64,000 nt of DNA from Vicinamibacterales bacterium (GCA_041394705.1 JAWKHS010000012.1:1-64000), one strand, 5' to 3'. Positions 33,357 to 41,961 are shown, numbered from the stretch's first letter. Program-made: numbers and translations. Notes: generated by a model not told the origin, from the sequence alone.

Positions 33357-34072
33357 CTCCGCACCCGAACGAAGAGCTGTCGGGCTACCTCGACGGCGAC
33401 CTTCCGCCCGAGACACGGGCCCAGGTCGACGCGCATCTGGCCGATTGTGCCGCCTGCCGGCGCGTGCTGGACGAGCTGGCCGGCGTGCGCGCCGCGGCGG
33501 CCGCGTGGGCCGACACCCTGGCCGAACCCGGTACGGACCTCTGGCCCGGCGTGGTCCGGCACCTGGCGGGTCCTCGAGCCGTGGTGCCCGGCGGATCGGG
33601 CATTCCCGTCTCCGCGTCGCCCACGCCCTGGTATCGGCGCCGGTGGTCCGTCGGCGTTCCAGAGCTGGCGATGGCCGCCACCGTGCTCGCGGCGCTCGGC
33701 AGCGCCCTGCTGTGGCCGCGGACGGCGCCACAGGAGCCGGCCGCCGCCGCACCAGCGCCCGTGGTGGCCGAGATCGAGTGGTCGGGACCGGCCGAGGCCC
33801 AGGTCGAGCCCGTGAGCTTCGCCGACGCGCAGTACAACGCGGCGATCCAGGACCTGGAGCAGGTGCTGCGCAAGCAGCGCGACCGTCTCGATCCGCGGAC
33901 CGTGATCGTGCTCGAACGGAACTTGCGCGTGATCGACGACGCGATTCGCGAGGCGCGCGAGGCGCTCGCCTCCGATCCGGCCAACGCCCTGCTGAACTCC
34001 CACCTGGCGAGTGCCCGCCGCCGGAAACTCGATCTGCTGCGCCGCGCGGCGCTCATCACCGAGGCCAACTGA
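33353..34072 (+). CDS. zinc-finger anti-sigma factor
   Basis: This 239-aa protein has an N-terminal zf-HC2 domain with the H-x3-C-x2-C zinc motif (DAHLADCAACRR, about 28-39), which binds the cognate sigma factor in the cytoplasm. One membrane helix follows (about 102-121, PELAMAATVLAALGSALLW). The periplasmic part ends with a helical region (AAIQDLEQVLRKQRDRLD, about 160). GTG start overlaps the sigma gene by 4 bp, and its TGA overlaps the next ATG by one base. Confidence 0.92.
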   Translation: MTPHPNEELSGYLDGDLPPETRAQVDAHLADCAACRRVLDELAGVRAAAAAWADTLAEPGTDLWPGVVRHLAGPRAVVPGGSGIPVSASPTPWYRRRWSVGVPELAMAATVLAALGSALLWPRTAPQEPAAAAPAPVVAEIEWSGPAEAQVEPVSFADAQYNAAIQDLEQVLRKQRDRLDPRTVIVLERNLRVIDDAIREAREALASDPANALLNSHLASARRRKLDLLRRAALITEAN

Positions 34073-35301
34073 TGTCCCACTTCCTCCGAACGCCGGTCGC
34101 GCTGGCCGTCCTGCTCGCCGCGGGTCCCGCGGCCGCCCGGCCCGGCTCTCTCGACGAGCGCGCGCCCCAGGCCGCGCCGTCCCGGGATCAGGCTCCCGTG
34201 CAGGCCCGTCCGGGCGGCCCCGAGATGGACCGCCCCCGGACCGACCAGACGGTGGACGTGGCCCGGGGCACGCGCCTCGTGCTGTCGAACCAGGCCGGCG
34301 ACGTGACCGTGCGGGCGTGGGATCGCGATGCCGTACGCGTGCAGGCGAGCCATAGCTCCCGCGAAACGGTCGACATGCAGACGAACGACAACACGCTCAG
34401 GGTGCGGTCGCGGTCGTCGGGCGGCGGGCGGCGGCTCGTGGACTACGCGCTCACCGTGCCGCGGTGGATGGCCGTGAACCTGTCCGGCACCTACCTCGCG
34501 GCCAGTATCGAGGGGACGTCCGCCGAGGTGAACGTCGAAACCGTCGGCGGTGACCTCACCGTGAAGGGCGGCTCGGGCGCCGTCACCCTGCGCTCGATCG
34601 AAGGCGAGATTCGCGTCGACGGCGCCACGGGCCGGCTGCAGGCCACGACCGTCAACGACTCGATCACCCTGAACAACGTGTCGGGCGACGTCGTGGCCGA
34701 GACCACCAACGGCGACGTCACGATCACGGGCTCCCGCGCGGCCAGTCTCGAGGTGTCGACGGTGAACGGCGACGTGCGGTTCGAAGGGCCCACCGCCGAC
34801 AAGGGCACCTATCGGGTCTCGACGCACAACGGCGACATCCGGGTCAGCCTCGGCCAGCAGGCCAACGCCACGGTGTTCGTCCGGACGTTCGGCGGCGACT
34901 TCAGCAGCGACTTCCCGATCACGCTGCCGGACGGCATGAACGCGCGCAGCGGGAACAAGCGCTTCAACTTCACGCTGGGCAGCGGGAGCGCGCGGGTGGA
35001 AATCGAGTCGTTCCAGGGCGACATCCACGTCACGAAGGGCCCGATCGGATCGCCCGCCGAGGAACGCCGCCGGCGCCGCGGCGGACGCGGGCCCGCGCTC
35101 GGTGGCGTGATCGACGACGCCGTGCGTCAAGCGCTCGACGAGGCGAACGCGGCGGTGCGGGACATCCTGCCGACGCTGCGCGGCCTGGGCGTCGCGCTCG
35201 AGACGCTCCCCCTGCCGGATCTGTCGGATCCGCCGCCGGTCTCACCGGCGCCTCCGATTCCGCCGGCTCCACCGCGGCCCCCGAAGCCGCCGCGGCGCTA
35301 G
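34072..35301 (+). CDS. secreted DUF4097 beta-solenoid protein
   Basis: This 409-aa protein has a signal peptide (to about 22) and then a DUF4097 (putative adhesin) beta-solenoid with repeated short units such as GDVTVRAW, GGDLTVKGGSG, NGDVTITGSR, NGDVRFEG and NGDIRVSL (about 75-325), plus a Pro-rich C-terminus (VSPAPPIPPAPPRPP). DUF4097 proteins commonly sit behind ECF/anti-sigma genes and may sense envelope state or be the regulated product. The ATG overlaps the anti-sigma stop by one base, so all three are one operon. No transpeptidase or anchor motif is seen. Confidence 0.9.
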   Translation: MSHFLRTPVALAVLLAAGPAAARPGSLDERAPQAAPSRDQAPVQARPGGPEMDRPRTDQTVDVARGTRLVLSNQAGDVTVRAWDRDAVRVQASHSSRETVDMQTNDNTLRVRSRSSGGGRRLVDYALTVPRWMAVNLSGTYLAASIEGTSAEVNVETVGGDLTVKGGSGAVTLRSIEGEIRVDGATGRLQATTVNDSITLNNVSGDVVAETTNGDVTITGSRAASLEVSTVNGDVRFEGPTADKGTYRVSTHNGDIRVSLGQQANATVFVRTFGGDFSSDFPITLPDGMNARSGNKRFNFTLGSGSARVEIESFQGDIHVTKGPIGSPAEERRRRRGGRGPALGGVIDDAVRQALDEANAAVRDILPTLRGLGVALETLPLPDLSDPPPVSPAPPIPPAPPRPPKPPRR

Positions 35302-35382
35302 TCTGGTGGCCTGTCCAGGCGGCATCAGTTCCACCTGCCGGGCGGCGCATCCGGCTCGTGGCGCGGCTCGTCGCTCGAACGT

Positions 35383-35913
35383 CTAGAGCGTCAGCTCCGC
35401 GTGGAGCACGGCTCCATCGCCGGGGACCGAGCGCACGACGAACCCGGCGCGCCTGACGAGCGCCCGCATCGCGTCGTTGTCCGCCAGCATGTCGCCATGG
35501 AGCCGGCGCAGGCCCAGCGCGGGCGCGGCCGCGACCAGGTGGCGCATCATCGCCCCGCCGAGCCCCAGGCCCTGCCAGCGGTCCTGGACGATGAGGGCGA
35601 CCTCCGCGGCGTCGGCCGGCGCGATGCGCGTGAGGTGCCCCACCGCAATCAGGTCGCCTGGGCCGACGCGCTCGGCAACGGCCGCCATCCCGTGCGCGCC
35701 GGACTCGTCGTGGCCCGATGACTGCCGCGCCTGCGCGATCCGATCCGGCAGCGACGTCAGGTGGAAGTAGCGCTGGTGCACCGAGCGCGCGGACAGGCCG
35801 GCCTGGAACGCCGCGATGCGCCCCTCGTCGTCGAGGGCCAGCGGTCGAATGCGCACGGACGTGCCGTCGCGCAGCACGACGTCGGTCGGGTGCGACGGCT
35901 CGACTCCGGCCAT
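35383..35913 (-). CDS. GNAT family N-acetyltransferase
   Basis: This 176-aa protein has the GNAT acetyl-CoA motif in VQDRWQGLGLGGAMMRHLV (about 110) after the beta strands AVGHLTRIAP and EVALIV, and the end motif NDAMRALVRRAGF. The N-terminus (VVLRDGTSVRIRPL) is like the acetyltransferase domain that follows an acyl-CoA synthetase in Pat-type protein acetylases, so it may acetylate proteins. The ATG lies 6 nt after TATGCT on the minus strand, a leaderless arrangement. Confidence 0.9.
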   Translation of the reverse strand: MAGVEPSHPTDVVLRDGTSVRIRPLALDDEGRIAAFQAGLSARSVHQRYFHLTSLPDRIAQARQSSGHDESGAHGMAAVAERVGPGDLIAVGHLTRIAPADAAEVALIVQDRWQGLGLGGAMMRHLVAAAPALGLRRLHGDMLADNDAMRALVRRAGFVVRSVPGDGAVLHAELTL

Positions 35914-35919
35914 GGTGAT

Positions 35920-35925
35920 AGCATA
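35920..35925 (-). promoter_or_regulatory. -10 box, leaderless start of the GNAT gene
   Basis: TATGCT on the minus strand is 6 nt from the ATG at 35913. Confidence 0.55.
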
Positions 35926-35967
35926 GCGGGCGTTCGCTCCGGTTCAGGCCGGCCACCCGCGATCGTC

Positions 35968-36474
35968 ATGGCCCTCGCCGACGTCCTCCTGCCCGAGTTC
36001 GATCACGAAGTCGCGACCACGCGCCGGCTCCTCGAGCGGCTGCCACAGGCGCAGCTCGCGTGGCGCCCGCACGCCAAGAGCATGACGCTCCAGGCGCTCG
36101 CGACGCACATCGGACAGCTCGGCGTGTGGGGCGCGCTGACGATCGGCCAGCACGGCGTCGACCTCGAGGAGATGGGCCGGCTGTCCGAGGCCGACATGCC
36201 CGCGACGCGCGACGCCCTGATGGCGGCATTCGACGAGAAGATGGGCCGCGCGCGCGCGGCCCTCTCCGGGCGGACCGACGCCGAGCTCATGGCGCCGTGG
36301 ACCCTCAGGCGCGGCGGTCGGGAGTTCTTCACCCTGCCCAGGGCCGCGTGCTGGCGTACGTTCGTCATGAACCACCTGATCCACCATCGGGGCCAGTTGA
36401 GCGTCTACCTCCGGGCGCTCGACGTGCCGCTCCCCTCGATCTACGGGCCGAGTGCCGACGAGCCGTCCGCCTGA
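35968..36474 (+). CDS. DinB family protein
   Basis: This 168-aa protein fits the DinB/YfiT four-helix fold. Three His residues that usually bind a metal are present: one in ALATHIGQLGVW (about 47) and two in VMNHLIHHRGQLSVYLR (about 133-138). Family members include thiol-dependent transferases (bacillithiol or mycothiol S-transferases), which would fit the YtxJ protein in this window, but the substrate here is unknown. The gene overlaps the next membrane protein gene by 23 bp. Confidence 0.9.
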   Translation: MALADVLLPEFDHEVATTRRLLERLPQAQLAWRPHAKSMTLQALATHIGQLGVWGALTIGQHGVDLEEMGRLSEADMPATRDALMAAFDEKMGRARAALSGRTDAELMAPWTLRRGGREFFTLPRAACWRTFVMNHLIHHRGQLSVYLRALDVPLPSIYGPSADEPSA

Positions 36475-37957
36475 CTGGCTCGCGGTGCCCGCGGCGGCCG
36501 CCGCCGGCGGCGCCGTCGCCTTCGCGGTCCTGGCGACGCTGAACGCCGGCGGGTATCGCTACGGCGCGTCGGACCAGGCGTTCTACATCCCGGCCATCCT
36601 GCACCAGCTCGATCCCGCGCTCTATCCGCGCGACTGGGCGATGCTCGGCGCTCAAGGCCGCTTCTTCTTCGTCGACGAGATCTTCGGCGCACTGGTCCGA
36701 AGCACGGGCATCGGCCTGCCCGCCTGGTTCGTCGTCGCGCAGCTGGCGACGCTCGGCGCCCTGTACTGGGGCGCGCTGTCGCTCGGGCGCACGTTCCTCG
36801 CCTCGCCGTGGGCCGTCACGGCATGGCTGGCGGCCCTGACCCTGCGCCACCGCATCGCCAAGACCGGCGCGAACACCCTGGAGGGGTACTTCCACCCACG
36901 CATGCTGGTCTTCGGTCTCGGGCTGACGAGCCTCGCGCTGTACATGCGCGGACGGCCCTGGTGGGCGCTGGGCCTCGCCCTGGCGAGCGGCCTCCTGCAT
37001 CCCACGACGGCCGCCCTCTTCGTGGCGCTGCTGCTGGTCGCCACGGCCGTGAGCGAGCCGGGCGCGCGGGCGCCGATCGCGCTCGCGGCGCTCGGCGCCG
37101 CAGTGACGGCGGCGGGCGCGGTCGCGCTCGGCCTCTTCGACGTGTCGACGATGGACGCGGGGTGGATGGAACTCGTCGGCATGAAGGACTACGTCTTCCC
37201 CACCCGATGGTCGGGCGGCACCTGGGCCATCAACCTGCTCGGGCCGGCCGTCATCGTCGGCGTGCTGGCCCGGCGTCTGGCGGCCGGCTCGGCGCGCCCG
37301 CGGGAGATCGGACTCGCCACCGGCGCCCTCGCCCTCGTCGCCGGATTCCTGGCGACGCTGCCGGCCATCGCCAGCGGAGTCGCGCTGGCCGTCCAACTCC
37401 AGACCTCGCGCGTCTTCTGGCCCGTCGAGATCGTGGCGACGTTGTTCCTCGTGCGAGGGCTCGCCGACCGATGGGGGGCCCGTCCACCGCTCCAGTGGAC
37501 GGCCCTGGCGCTCCTGGCGCTCAGCCTCGCCCGCGGCGTCTACGTGACGGGCGTCGAGCACTCCGCCCGGGAGGCGGTCGCCCTGACCCTGCCCGCGAAC
37601 GACTGGACCCGCGCGCTCGAGTGGATCCGGACCCACACGCCTCGGGATGCGTTCGTCCTCGCCGACCCGGGCCACGCCTGGAAGCCCGGCATGGGCACCG
37701 CGGTCCGGATCGGGGCCGAACGGGACGTCTTCCTGGAGGACACCAAGGACGTCGCGATGGCGATGTATTCGCGTGACATCGCGCACGAGGTCGCCCGGCG
37801 GATCGGCCTGGCCGGCACGGCCGTCGGCGGCGACGCCGCGGCCGTCATCGCGCTCGCGCGGCAGGCCGGCCTCACCGTCCTGGCGACGGATCGGATGCTC
37901 GATCTGCCAGAGCGCTTCCGGTCGGGCCGCATCCGGGTCTACGCGCTGGCGCCGTAG
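36452..37957 (+). CDS. polytopic membrane protein of unknown function
   Basis: This 501-aa protein has about 10 membrane helices (residues 10-370) and a soluble C-terminal part (about 385-501) with WTRALEWIRTHTPRDAFVLADP, a segment type seen in the extracytoplasmic part of GT-C glycosyltransferase-like membrane proteins. The canonical first-loop Asp motif of GT-C enzymes may be SDQAFYIPAI (about 40). I cannot name a family with confidence. The start overlaps dinB-family gene end by 23 bp; translation may begin at an internal GTG instead. Confidence 0.7.
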   Translation: MPTSRPPDWLAVPAAAAAGGAVAFAVLATLNAGGYRYGASDQAFYIPAILHQLDPALYPRDWAMLGAQGRFFFVDEIFGALVRSTGIGLPAWFVVAQLATLGALYWGALSLGRTFLASPWAVTAWLAALTLRHRIAKTGANTLEGYFHPRMLVFGLGLTSLALYMRGRPWWALGLALASGLLHPTTAALFVALLLVATAVSEPGARAPIALAALGAAVTAAGAVALGLFDVSTMDAGWMELVGMKDYVFPTRWSGGTWAINLLGPAVIVGVLARRLAAGSARPREIGLATGALALVAGFLATLPAIASGVALAVQLQTSRVFWPVEIVATLFLVRGLADRWGARPPLQWTALALLALSLARGVYVTGVEHSAREAVALTLPANDWTRALEWIRTHTPRDAFVLADPGHAWKPGMGTAVRIGAERDVFLEDTKDVAMAMYSRDIAHEVARRIGLAGTAVGGDAAAVIALARQAGLTVLATDRMLDLPERFRSGRIRVYALAP

Positions 37958-37966
37958 CCGCGCTGC

Positions 37967-37972
37967 TATACT
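37967..37972 (+). promoter_or_regulatory. extended -10 box of the exported aminotransferase gene
   Basis: TGC-TATACT lies about 70 nt before the ATG at 38043, which has its own strong RBS. Confidence 0.45.
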
Positions 37973-38042
37973 CCGGCCTCAAGCCGCGCCCGGAATCACG
38001 TGATGCGCGGCCGTGCGCCGGTCCGCCCGGCAGGAGGAGTCC

Positions 38043-39329
38043 ATGGCCGCCAACGTCTCGCGCCGCAACTTCGCCAAGCTGTTCGCCGTCGGGGGCTCCG
38101 CCGCGCTCTTCGCCGATCCGGCCTGGGCGCGCGAGGCCGGAGTGCCCCGCGACATCCTGCCCGCCGGTCCGTCTGCCGGCGAGCCGTTCTGGACGAGCGT
38201 CCGCGAGCAGTTCGTGATGCCTCCCGACCTGGCCGTGATGAACGCCGCCAACCTCTGCCCCGCGTCGCGTCCGGTGGCCGAGTGCCTGGCGCGGGAGTCG
38301 CACAGCGTCGACGCCGACCCGTCGCCGACCAACCGCGCGCGCCTCATGCCCGAGAAGGAGAAGACCCGTCTCGCACTTGCCGAGTTCCTCCGCGTCACCC
38401 CCGACGAGATCATCATCACGCGCAACACCAGCGAGGCCAACAACATGGTCTCCAGCGGCCTGGATCTCAAGGCCGGCGACGAGGTGCTGCTGCACGAGGA
38501 CAACCATCCCAGCAACCTCACGGCGTGGCGCGAGAAGGGCAAGCGGTTCGGCTTCTCGGTGGTCGTCGTCCCGCAGAAGAACCCCCACCCGGGCGCCGAG
38601 TACTACATGGACGCCTTCACGAAGGCGATCACGCCCCGCACCAAGGTCATGGCCGTGACGCACCTCACCAGCACGGTGGGCGACGTGATGCCGGCGCGAG
38701 AGCTGGCCGCGCTGGCGCGGTCTCGGGGCATCCTGTTCCTGCTCGACGGCGCGCAGAGCTTCGGCCTGCTCGACGTGAACCTGTCCGAGATCCAGCCGGA
38801 TTTCTACTCGGGCAGCGCGCACAAGTGGCCGTGCGGCGCCCGCGAGTGCGGGGTGCTCTACGTGAACAGGAACGCCCAGAGCCGGCTCTGGCCCAGCCTC
38901 TACAGTGCCTACCCTGGCGCCGTCGGCTTCTCGAAGACCTTCGAGAGCTTCGGCCAGCGCGACGAGGCCACGATGATCGCGATGCACGAGGCCCTGACGT
39001 TCCAGACCAAGGTCGGCCGCAAGGCCATCGAGGAGCGGTCGCGGGCACTCACGACCCAGTTGATGGAAGGGCTCGCGAAGATCCCGGGCATCACGAACTG
39101 GACCTCGCCGGTGGCCGACCGGCGCGCGGCGATCGTGTCCTTCGTGCCGGCGGCGCTCGACGCGCACACGCTGGCCGACGCGCTCTACACGAACGACCGC
39201 CTGGGCGTCACGACGAGGGGCGGCAAGGATCGGCCCGGCATCCGGGTATCGCCGCACTTCTTCAACAGCCCGGCGGAAGTCGACAAGCTGGTCGCGGCCC
39301 TGACGAAGTACGTCAAGAGCGGGGTCTAG
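38043..39329 (+). CDS. Tat-exported class V aminotransferase family protein
   Basis: This 428-aa protein has a twin-arginine signal (SRRNFAKLFAVGGSAALF, residues 6-23, cleaved after DPAWA) and an aminotransferase class V domain. The PLP Lys is in FYSGSAHKWPCG (about 262), with the Asp in LFLLDGAQSFG (about 236) holding the ring nitrogen and RNTSEANNM (about 126) in the phosphate area. Relatives include isopenicillin N epimerase-like and cysteine desulfurase-like proteins. Tat export implies that PLP is loaded before export. AGGAGGAG lies 4 nt before the ATG. Confidence 0.9.
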   Translation: MAANVSRRNFAKLFAVGGSAALFADPAWAREAGVPRDILPAGPSAGEPFWTSVREQFVMPPDLAVMNAANLCPASRPVAECLARESHSVDADPSPTNRARLMPEKEKTRLALAEFLRVTPDEIIITRNTSEANNMVSSGLDLKAGDEVLLHEDNHPSNLTAWREKGKRFGFSVVVVPQKNPHPGAEYYMDAFTKAITPRTKVMAVTHLTSTVGDVMPARELAALARSRGILFLLDGAQSFGLLDVNLSEIQPDFYSGSAHKWPCGARECGVLYVNRNAQSRLWPSLYSAYPGAVGFSKTFESFGQRDEATMIAMHEALTFQTKVGRKAIEERSRALTTQLMEGLAKIPGITNWTSPVADRRAAIVSFVPAALDAHTLADALYTNDRLGVTTRGGKDRPGIRVSPHFFNSPAEVDKLVAALTKYVKSGV

Positions 39330-39391
39330 GGACCGGGGACCGGGGAGCAGGGGCTAGGGGCTAGCGAGTCACGCTGCCACACTGCGGCGGT

Positions 39392-39411
39392 GTCACGCCG
39401 TCAGGCGTGAC
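39392..39411. repeat. perfect hairpin GTCACGCC-GTCA-GGCGTGAC
   Basis: Eight-bp arms with a 4-nt loop, in the 243-bp gap after the aminotransferase gene. It could act as a weak terminator. Confidence 0.6.
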
Positions 39412-39436
39412 GCTGTCAGGCGTGACGCTGTCAGGC
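39400..39436 (+). repeat. short tandem repeat, 15-bp unit
   Basis: GTCAGGCGTGACGCT occurs twice in tandem (39400-39414, 39415-39429) with a 7-bp partial third copy. Each unit overlaps the hairpin arm just upstream. Confidence 0.75.
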
Positions 39437-39502
39437 TGGCCACGGTGTCGCCGTCGGGAAAGACGACGCAGCATCGCGGCAGGCAGCGAGTCTGTACAGC
39501 AC

Positions 39503-39535
39503 GAGGGCCCGGTGGGAATCTCCCATCGGGCCCTC
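39503..39535. terminator. strong bidirectional hairpin
   Basis: GAGGGCCCG at 39503-39511 pairs with 39527-39535; a G-T pair and TGGGA/TCCCA extend it to a 15-bp stem with loop ATC. There is no T-tract. It lies 38 bp after the minus-strand gene at 39573 and also beyond the plus-strand aminotransferase, so it may serve both. Confidence 0.65.
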
Positions 39536-39572
39536 GGCGTGTTCGGGCCGGTACGACCCGGCGCACCGGCGG

Positions 39573-40022
39573 CTACTTGCCCATCGCGGACACGTCGATG
39601 GCGGCCGTCTCGAGCGAGAAGGTCTTCACGGCCGCGCCCTTGGGGACGCGGAACGAGAACGTGCACTGGAACATGGCCTGGCCGGCCACCTCGGCGAACG
39701 ACTGCGCGGTGTTGTAGACCTTGCCGTCGGCGCCGGTGAGCGTCGGCTTCGCCAGCGGCCCGGGCGTGAAGGCCGGCGTCGCCTTGAAGTCCACCGTGAC
39801 CGACACGAACTCGTTCACGTCGCCGGGGCGAATCACGCCGCGAACGATGTTGGCGCCGGGCGGGCAGTCGGTGAGGCTGACGTTGGTCGCCCGCGACACG
39901 CCGGAGACCGACACTTCGAGCCCCTTGTAGATCGCTGGCGCCGACTGCGCGAGGGCGGCGGCACCGGCCAGCACGAGCATGGACAGGGACAGCCCTGCGG
40001 CCGTCACGCGCGAACGGGCCAT
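39573..40022 (-). CDS. secreted protein of unknown function with two Cys
   Basis: This 149-aa protein has a signal peptide (to about residue 26, AALAQSAP) and a mature part that looks like one beta-sandwich domain (YKGLEVSVSGVSRATNVSLT; FVSVTVDFKAT; FQCTFSFRVPKGAAVKTFSL). Two Cys (about 53 and 119) could form a disulfide. No family recognised. It starts 4 nt after the HD-protein stop and ends before the hairpin at 39503, so the two genes form an operon. Confidence 0.75.
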   Translation of the reverse strand: MARSRVTAAGLSLSMLVLAGAAALAQSAPAIYKGLEVSVSGVSRATNVSLTDCPPGANIVRGVIRPGDVNEFVSVTVDFKATPAFTPGPLAKPTLTGADGKVYNTAQSFAEVAGQAMFQCTFSFRVPKGAAVKTFSLETAAIDVSAMGK

Positions 40023-40026
40023 GACG

Positions 40027-40860
40027 TTACAGCGGCCGATCCGGGAACATGATCGTGCGCCACATGTGGGCCACGGGGCTGTTGTCGTAGCCCAGCCCTT
40101 CCTTGGGCTGCTTGAAGTGGCGGCCGATGATGTCGATGAACGGTTCGATCGTGACCTTCTGGTTCGGATCGAACGAATAGAGATCGTTCACGGTGACCAG
40201 CCGCGGGAACTCGTACCACTTGTGGTTGCGCACCCACTCGTAGTTCTTCTGCAGGTACGGCTCCGGCTTGTAGTCCTCGCCGAAGGTGCGGATGTAGCTC
40301 TCGGGATACTCGTAGCCGAACTTCTCGTCCGGGTAGAAGCGCAGCGTCTGGTGGTGGCGGATCGCAAAGGACGTCTTCTCGCTGACGTACGGCTCGATGA
40401 TCTGCGCGCCCCACCAGCCGTGATCGACCTTGACCAGCGCGTGGACGGTGTCGTGCATCAGGCAGGCGAGGACGATCTCCTCGGGCATCCCGGTCTTCAG
40501 CGCGCGGTTGGCGCTCTGCAGGACGTGGTTGGCCGGCGCGAACCGCTTCTCGAAGAACTCGAGCAGCGTCGGCGCCGAGGACATCTTCGGCAGCGGGCCG
40601 CGCGGAGCGCCGTCCCGACTGCTGGCGTTGAACACGTTGCCGGCGCCGGGCCGAACGCCGGTACGCTTGGCGTTCCGCTCCTCGATCTCCGCAACCGTCG
40701 GATACTTGTCCTGACCGCCCTGGGCGGCCTGCATCGCGGCGTCCAGCGTCTCTTCCATGTAGGCTTCGAGCGCGTCTGCCTTTTGCTCCGACGTCATCAG
40801 CGCGACGGCGGACGCACCGCCGAGGCTCGCGAAGAATGCGCGACGATCGATCTCCACCAT
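40027..40860 (-). CDS. Tat-type signal protein with HD-domain-like motif
   Basis: This 277-aa protein has a twin-arginine-like signal (DRRAFFASLGGASAVALM, residues 5-22) and a helical core with LACLMHDTVHALVKVDHGWW (about 140-160) and SFAIRHHQTLRFYPDE (about 175), which resembles the His-Asp pattern of HD metal enzymes. The reaction is unknown. The ATG at 40860 has GGAAGGGG about 8 nt upstream; the frame continues to 40926 without support. The 4-nt gap to a small secreted protein suggests that they work together outside the membrane. Confidence 0.75.
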   Translation of the reverse strand: MVEIDRRAFFASLGGASAVALMTSEQKADALEAYMEETLDAAMQAAQGGQDKYPTVAEIEERNAKRTGVRPGAGNVFNASSRDGAPRGPLPKMSSAPTLLEFFEKRFAPANHVLQSANRALKTGMPEEIVLACLMHDTVHALVKVDHGWWGAQIIEPYVSEKTSFAIRHHQTLRFYPDEKFGYEYPESYIRTFGEDYKPEPYLQKNYEWVRNHKWYEFPRLVTVNDLYSFDPNQKVTIEPFIDIIGRHFKQPKEGLGYDNSPVAHMWRTIMFPDRPL

Positions 40861-41051
40861 CGGGTGCCCCTTCCGAGAGAGTGTGTGCGAGCGGAACCGG
40901 GCCCGGCCGGCCCGCGTCCGCCACACGATGCGCCCGGACCCCCTGGCCCGTCAAGCGCGATTTTGGCGGCGTCGGGCCGTCCCTCCGGGCGGGCGCGACG
41001 GTTTGCCGCCCCCGACCGAGCCGTGCCGCCCGCCCGTCCGGGCCCTGGGTC

Positions 41052-41057
41052 TATCAT
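41052..41057 (+). promoter_or_regulatory. -10 box of the 287-aa protein gene
   Basis: TATCAT lies 40 nt before the ATG at 41098. No clear -35. The rest of the 237-bp divergent gap shows nothing that I can support. Confidence 0.35.
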
Positions 41058-41097
41058 GTCGGCCCACCGGCCAGGACCCGGTGCACAAGGAGCATCC

Positions 41098-41961
41098 ATG
41101 GATCCCACCGTTCTCCGCCCCATCCTGGAACGCACCCACCAGGCCCTGGGACGCCCCAACATCGGCGGCGGCTCGACGCGCGAGCAGCGCAACCAGTTCT
41201 TCCTCTCGTTCGTGGCCGTGATGCACTACGGGCACCCCGTGCTGAACCCCGGCCCCGGGGACTCGCGGTGGGTGGCCAAGAGCGCCGGCGGCGGGCGACC
41301 GCAGTCCGACGACATGATCGCGTTCCAGGATGGCGGGTCCCTGCGCGGCTGGGACCTCATCCTGGGATCTGGCGCGGACGGCTTCCGGTTCATCGACGCC
41401 AGCGGGCCAGGCGAGGACATCACCGGCCAGGAGCCCATCGTGCCGCCGCGATCGGCCCTGCCTCCAGCGGGCCCCGGTCCTGTCGCGCCGCCGTCGCCGG
41501 CCACCGGGCTGCAGGTCAAGGCCGAACCCTGGATCGGGCTCGTGGACGCCCGGTTCCGCCACCTGCGCCTCGGCAGTGAGGATCAGCAGCGCGAGTGGAT
41601 GGCGCGCGTGGCCTTCGTGCTGCGGGCCAAGGTGGATGCGTCCATCGGCCAGAAGCGTGCCGACGCCTCGCGGCCGATCTCACGCAACACCCTGGGCGTG
41701 GGCCGCACCGGGGCCCTCGAGGCCATCGCCATCATCGACGAGCACACCAAGGAGCGGGTGTGGCAGTCGCTCGGAACGGTGGACCAGGTCCTCGTGGACC
41801 CGCCGTCGTTCGACGACATGGCCGACGTGCTCACCGCGGCGCCCGCCCCGTCGCCGTCACCCTCGCCGGCGCCCGCCCAGGCCGTGGACCTCGACGCCGT
41901 GAAGCGCCAGCTGATGGCCATTCAGGACGCGGCGGCGGCGGCGCTCCGCCTGCTGTCGTAG
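41098..41961 (+). CDS. two-part protein of unknown function
   Basis: This 287-aa soluble protein has an N-terminal part (about 1-115; REQRNQFFLSFVAVMHYGHPV, then DGGSLRGWDLILGSGADGFRF), a Pro-rich linker (about 118-138), a second part (about 140-245; WIGLVDARFRHLRLG, EAIAIIDEHTKERVW), a Pro/Ala/Ser linker and a short C-terminal helix. I recognise no family. AAGGAG lies 5 nt before the ATG, which fixes the start; the frame upstream is a shadow of the HD gene. It stands alone with its own promoter and a hairpin directly after the stop. Confidence 0.7.
   Translation: MDPTVLRPILERTHQALGRPNIGGGSTREQRNQFFLSFVAVMHYGHPVLNPGPGDSRWVAKSAGGGRPQSDDMIAFQDGGSLRGWDLILGSGADGFRFIDASGPGEDITGQEPIVPPRSALPPAGPGPVAPPSPATGLQVKAEPWIGLVDARFRHLRLGSEDQQREWMARVAFVLRAKVDASIGQKRADASRPISRNTLGVGRTGALEAIAIIDEHTKERVWQSLGTVDQVLVDPPSFDDMADVLTAAPAPSPSPSPAPAQAVDLDAVKRQLMAIQDAAAAALRLLS

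Noticed and set aside
39369..39440. Possible CRISPR-like array
   Set aside because: Units are 15 bp, directly tandem with no spacers, and no cas genes are present.
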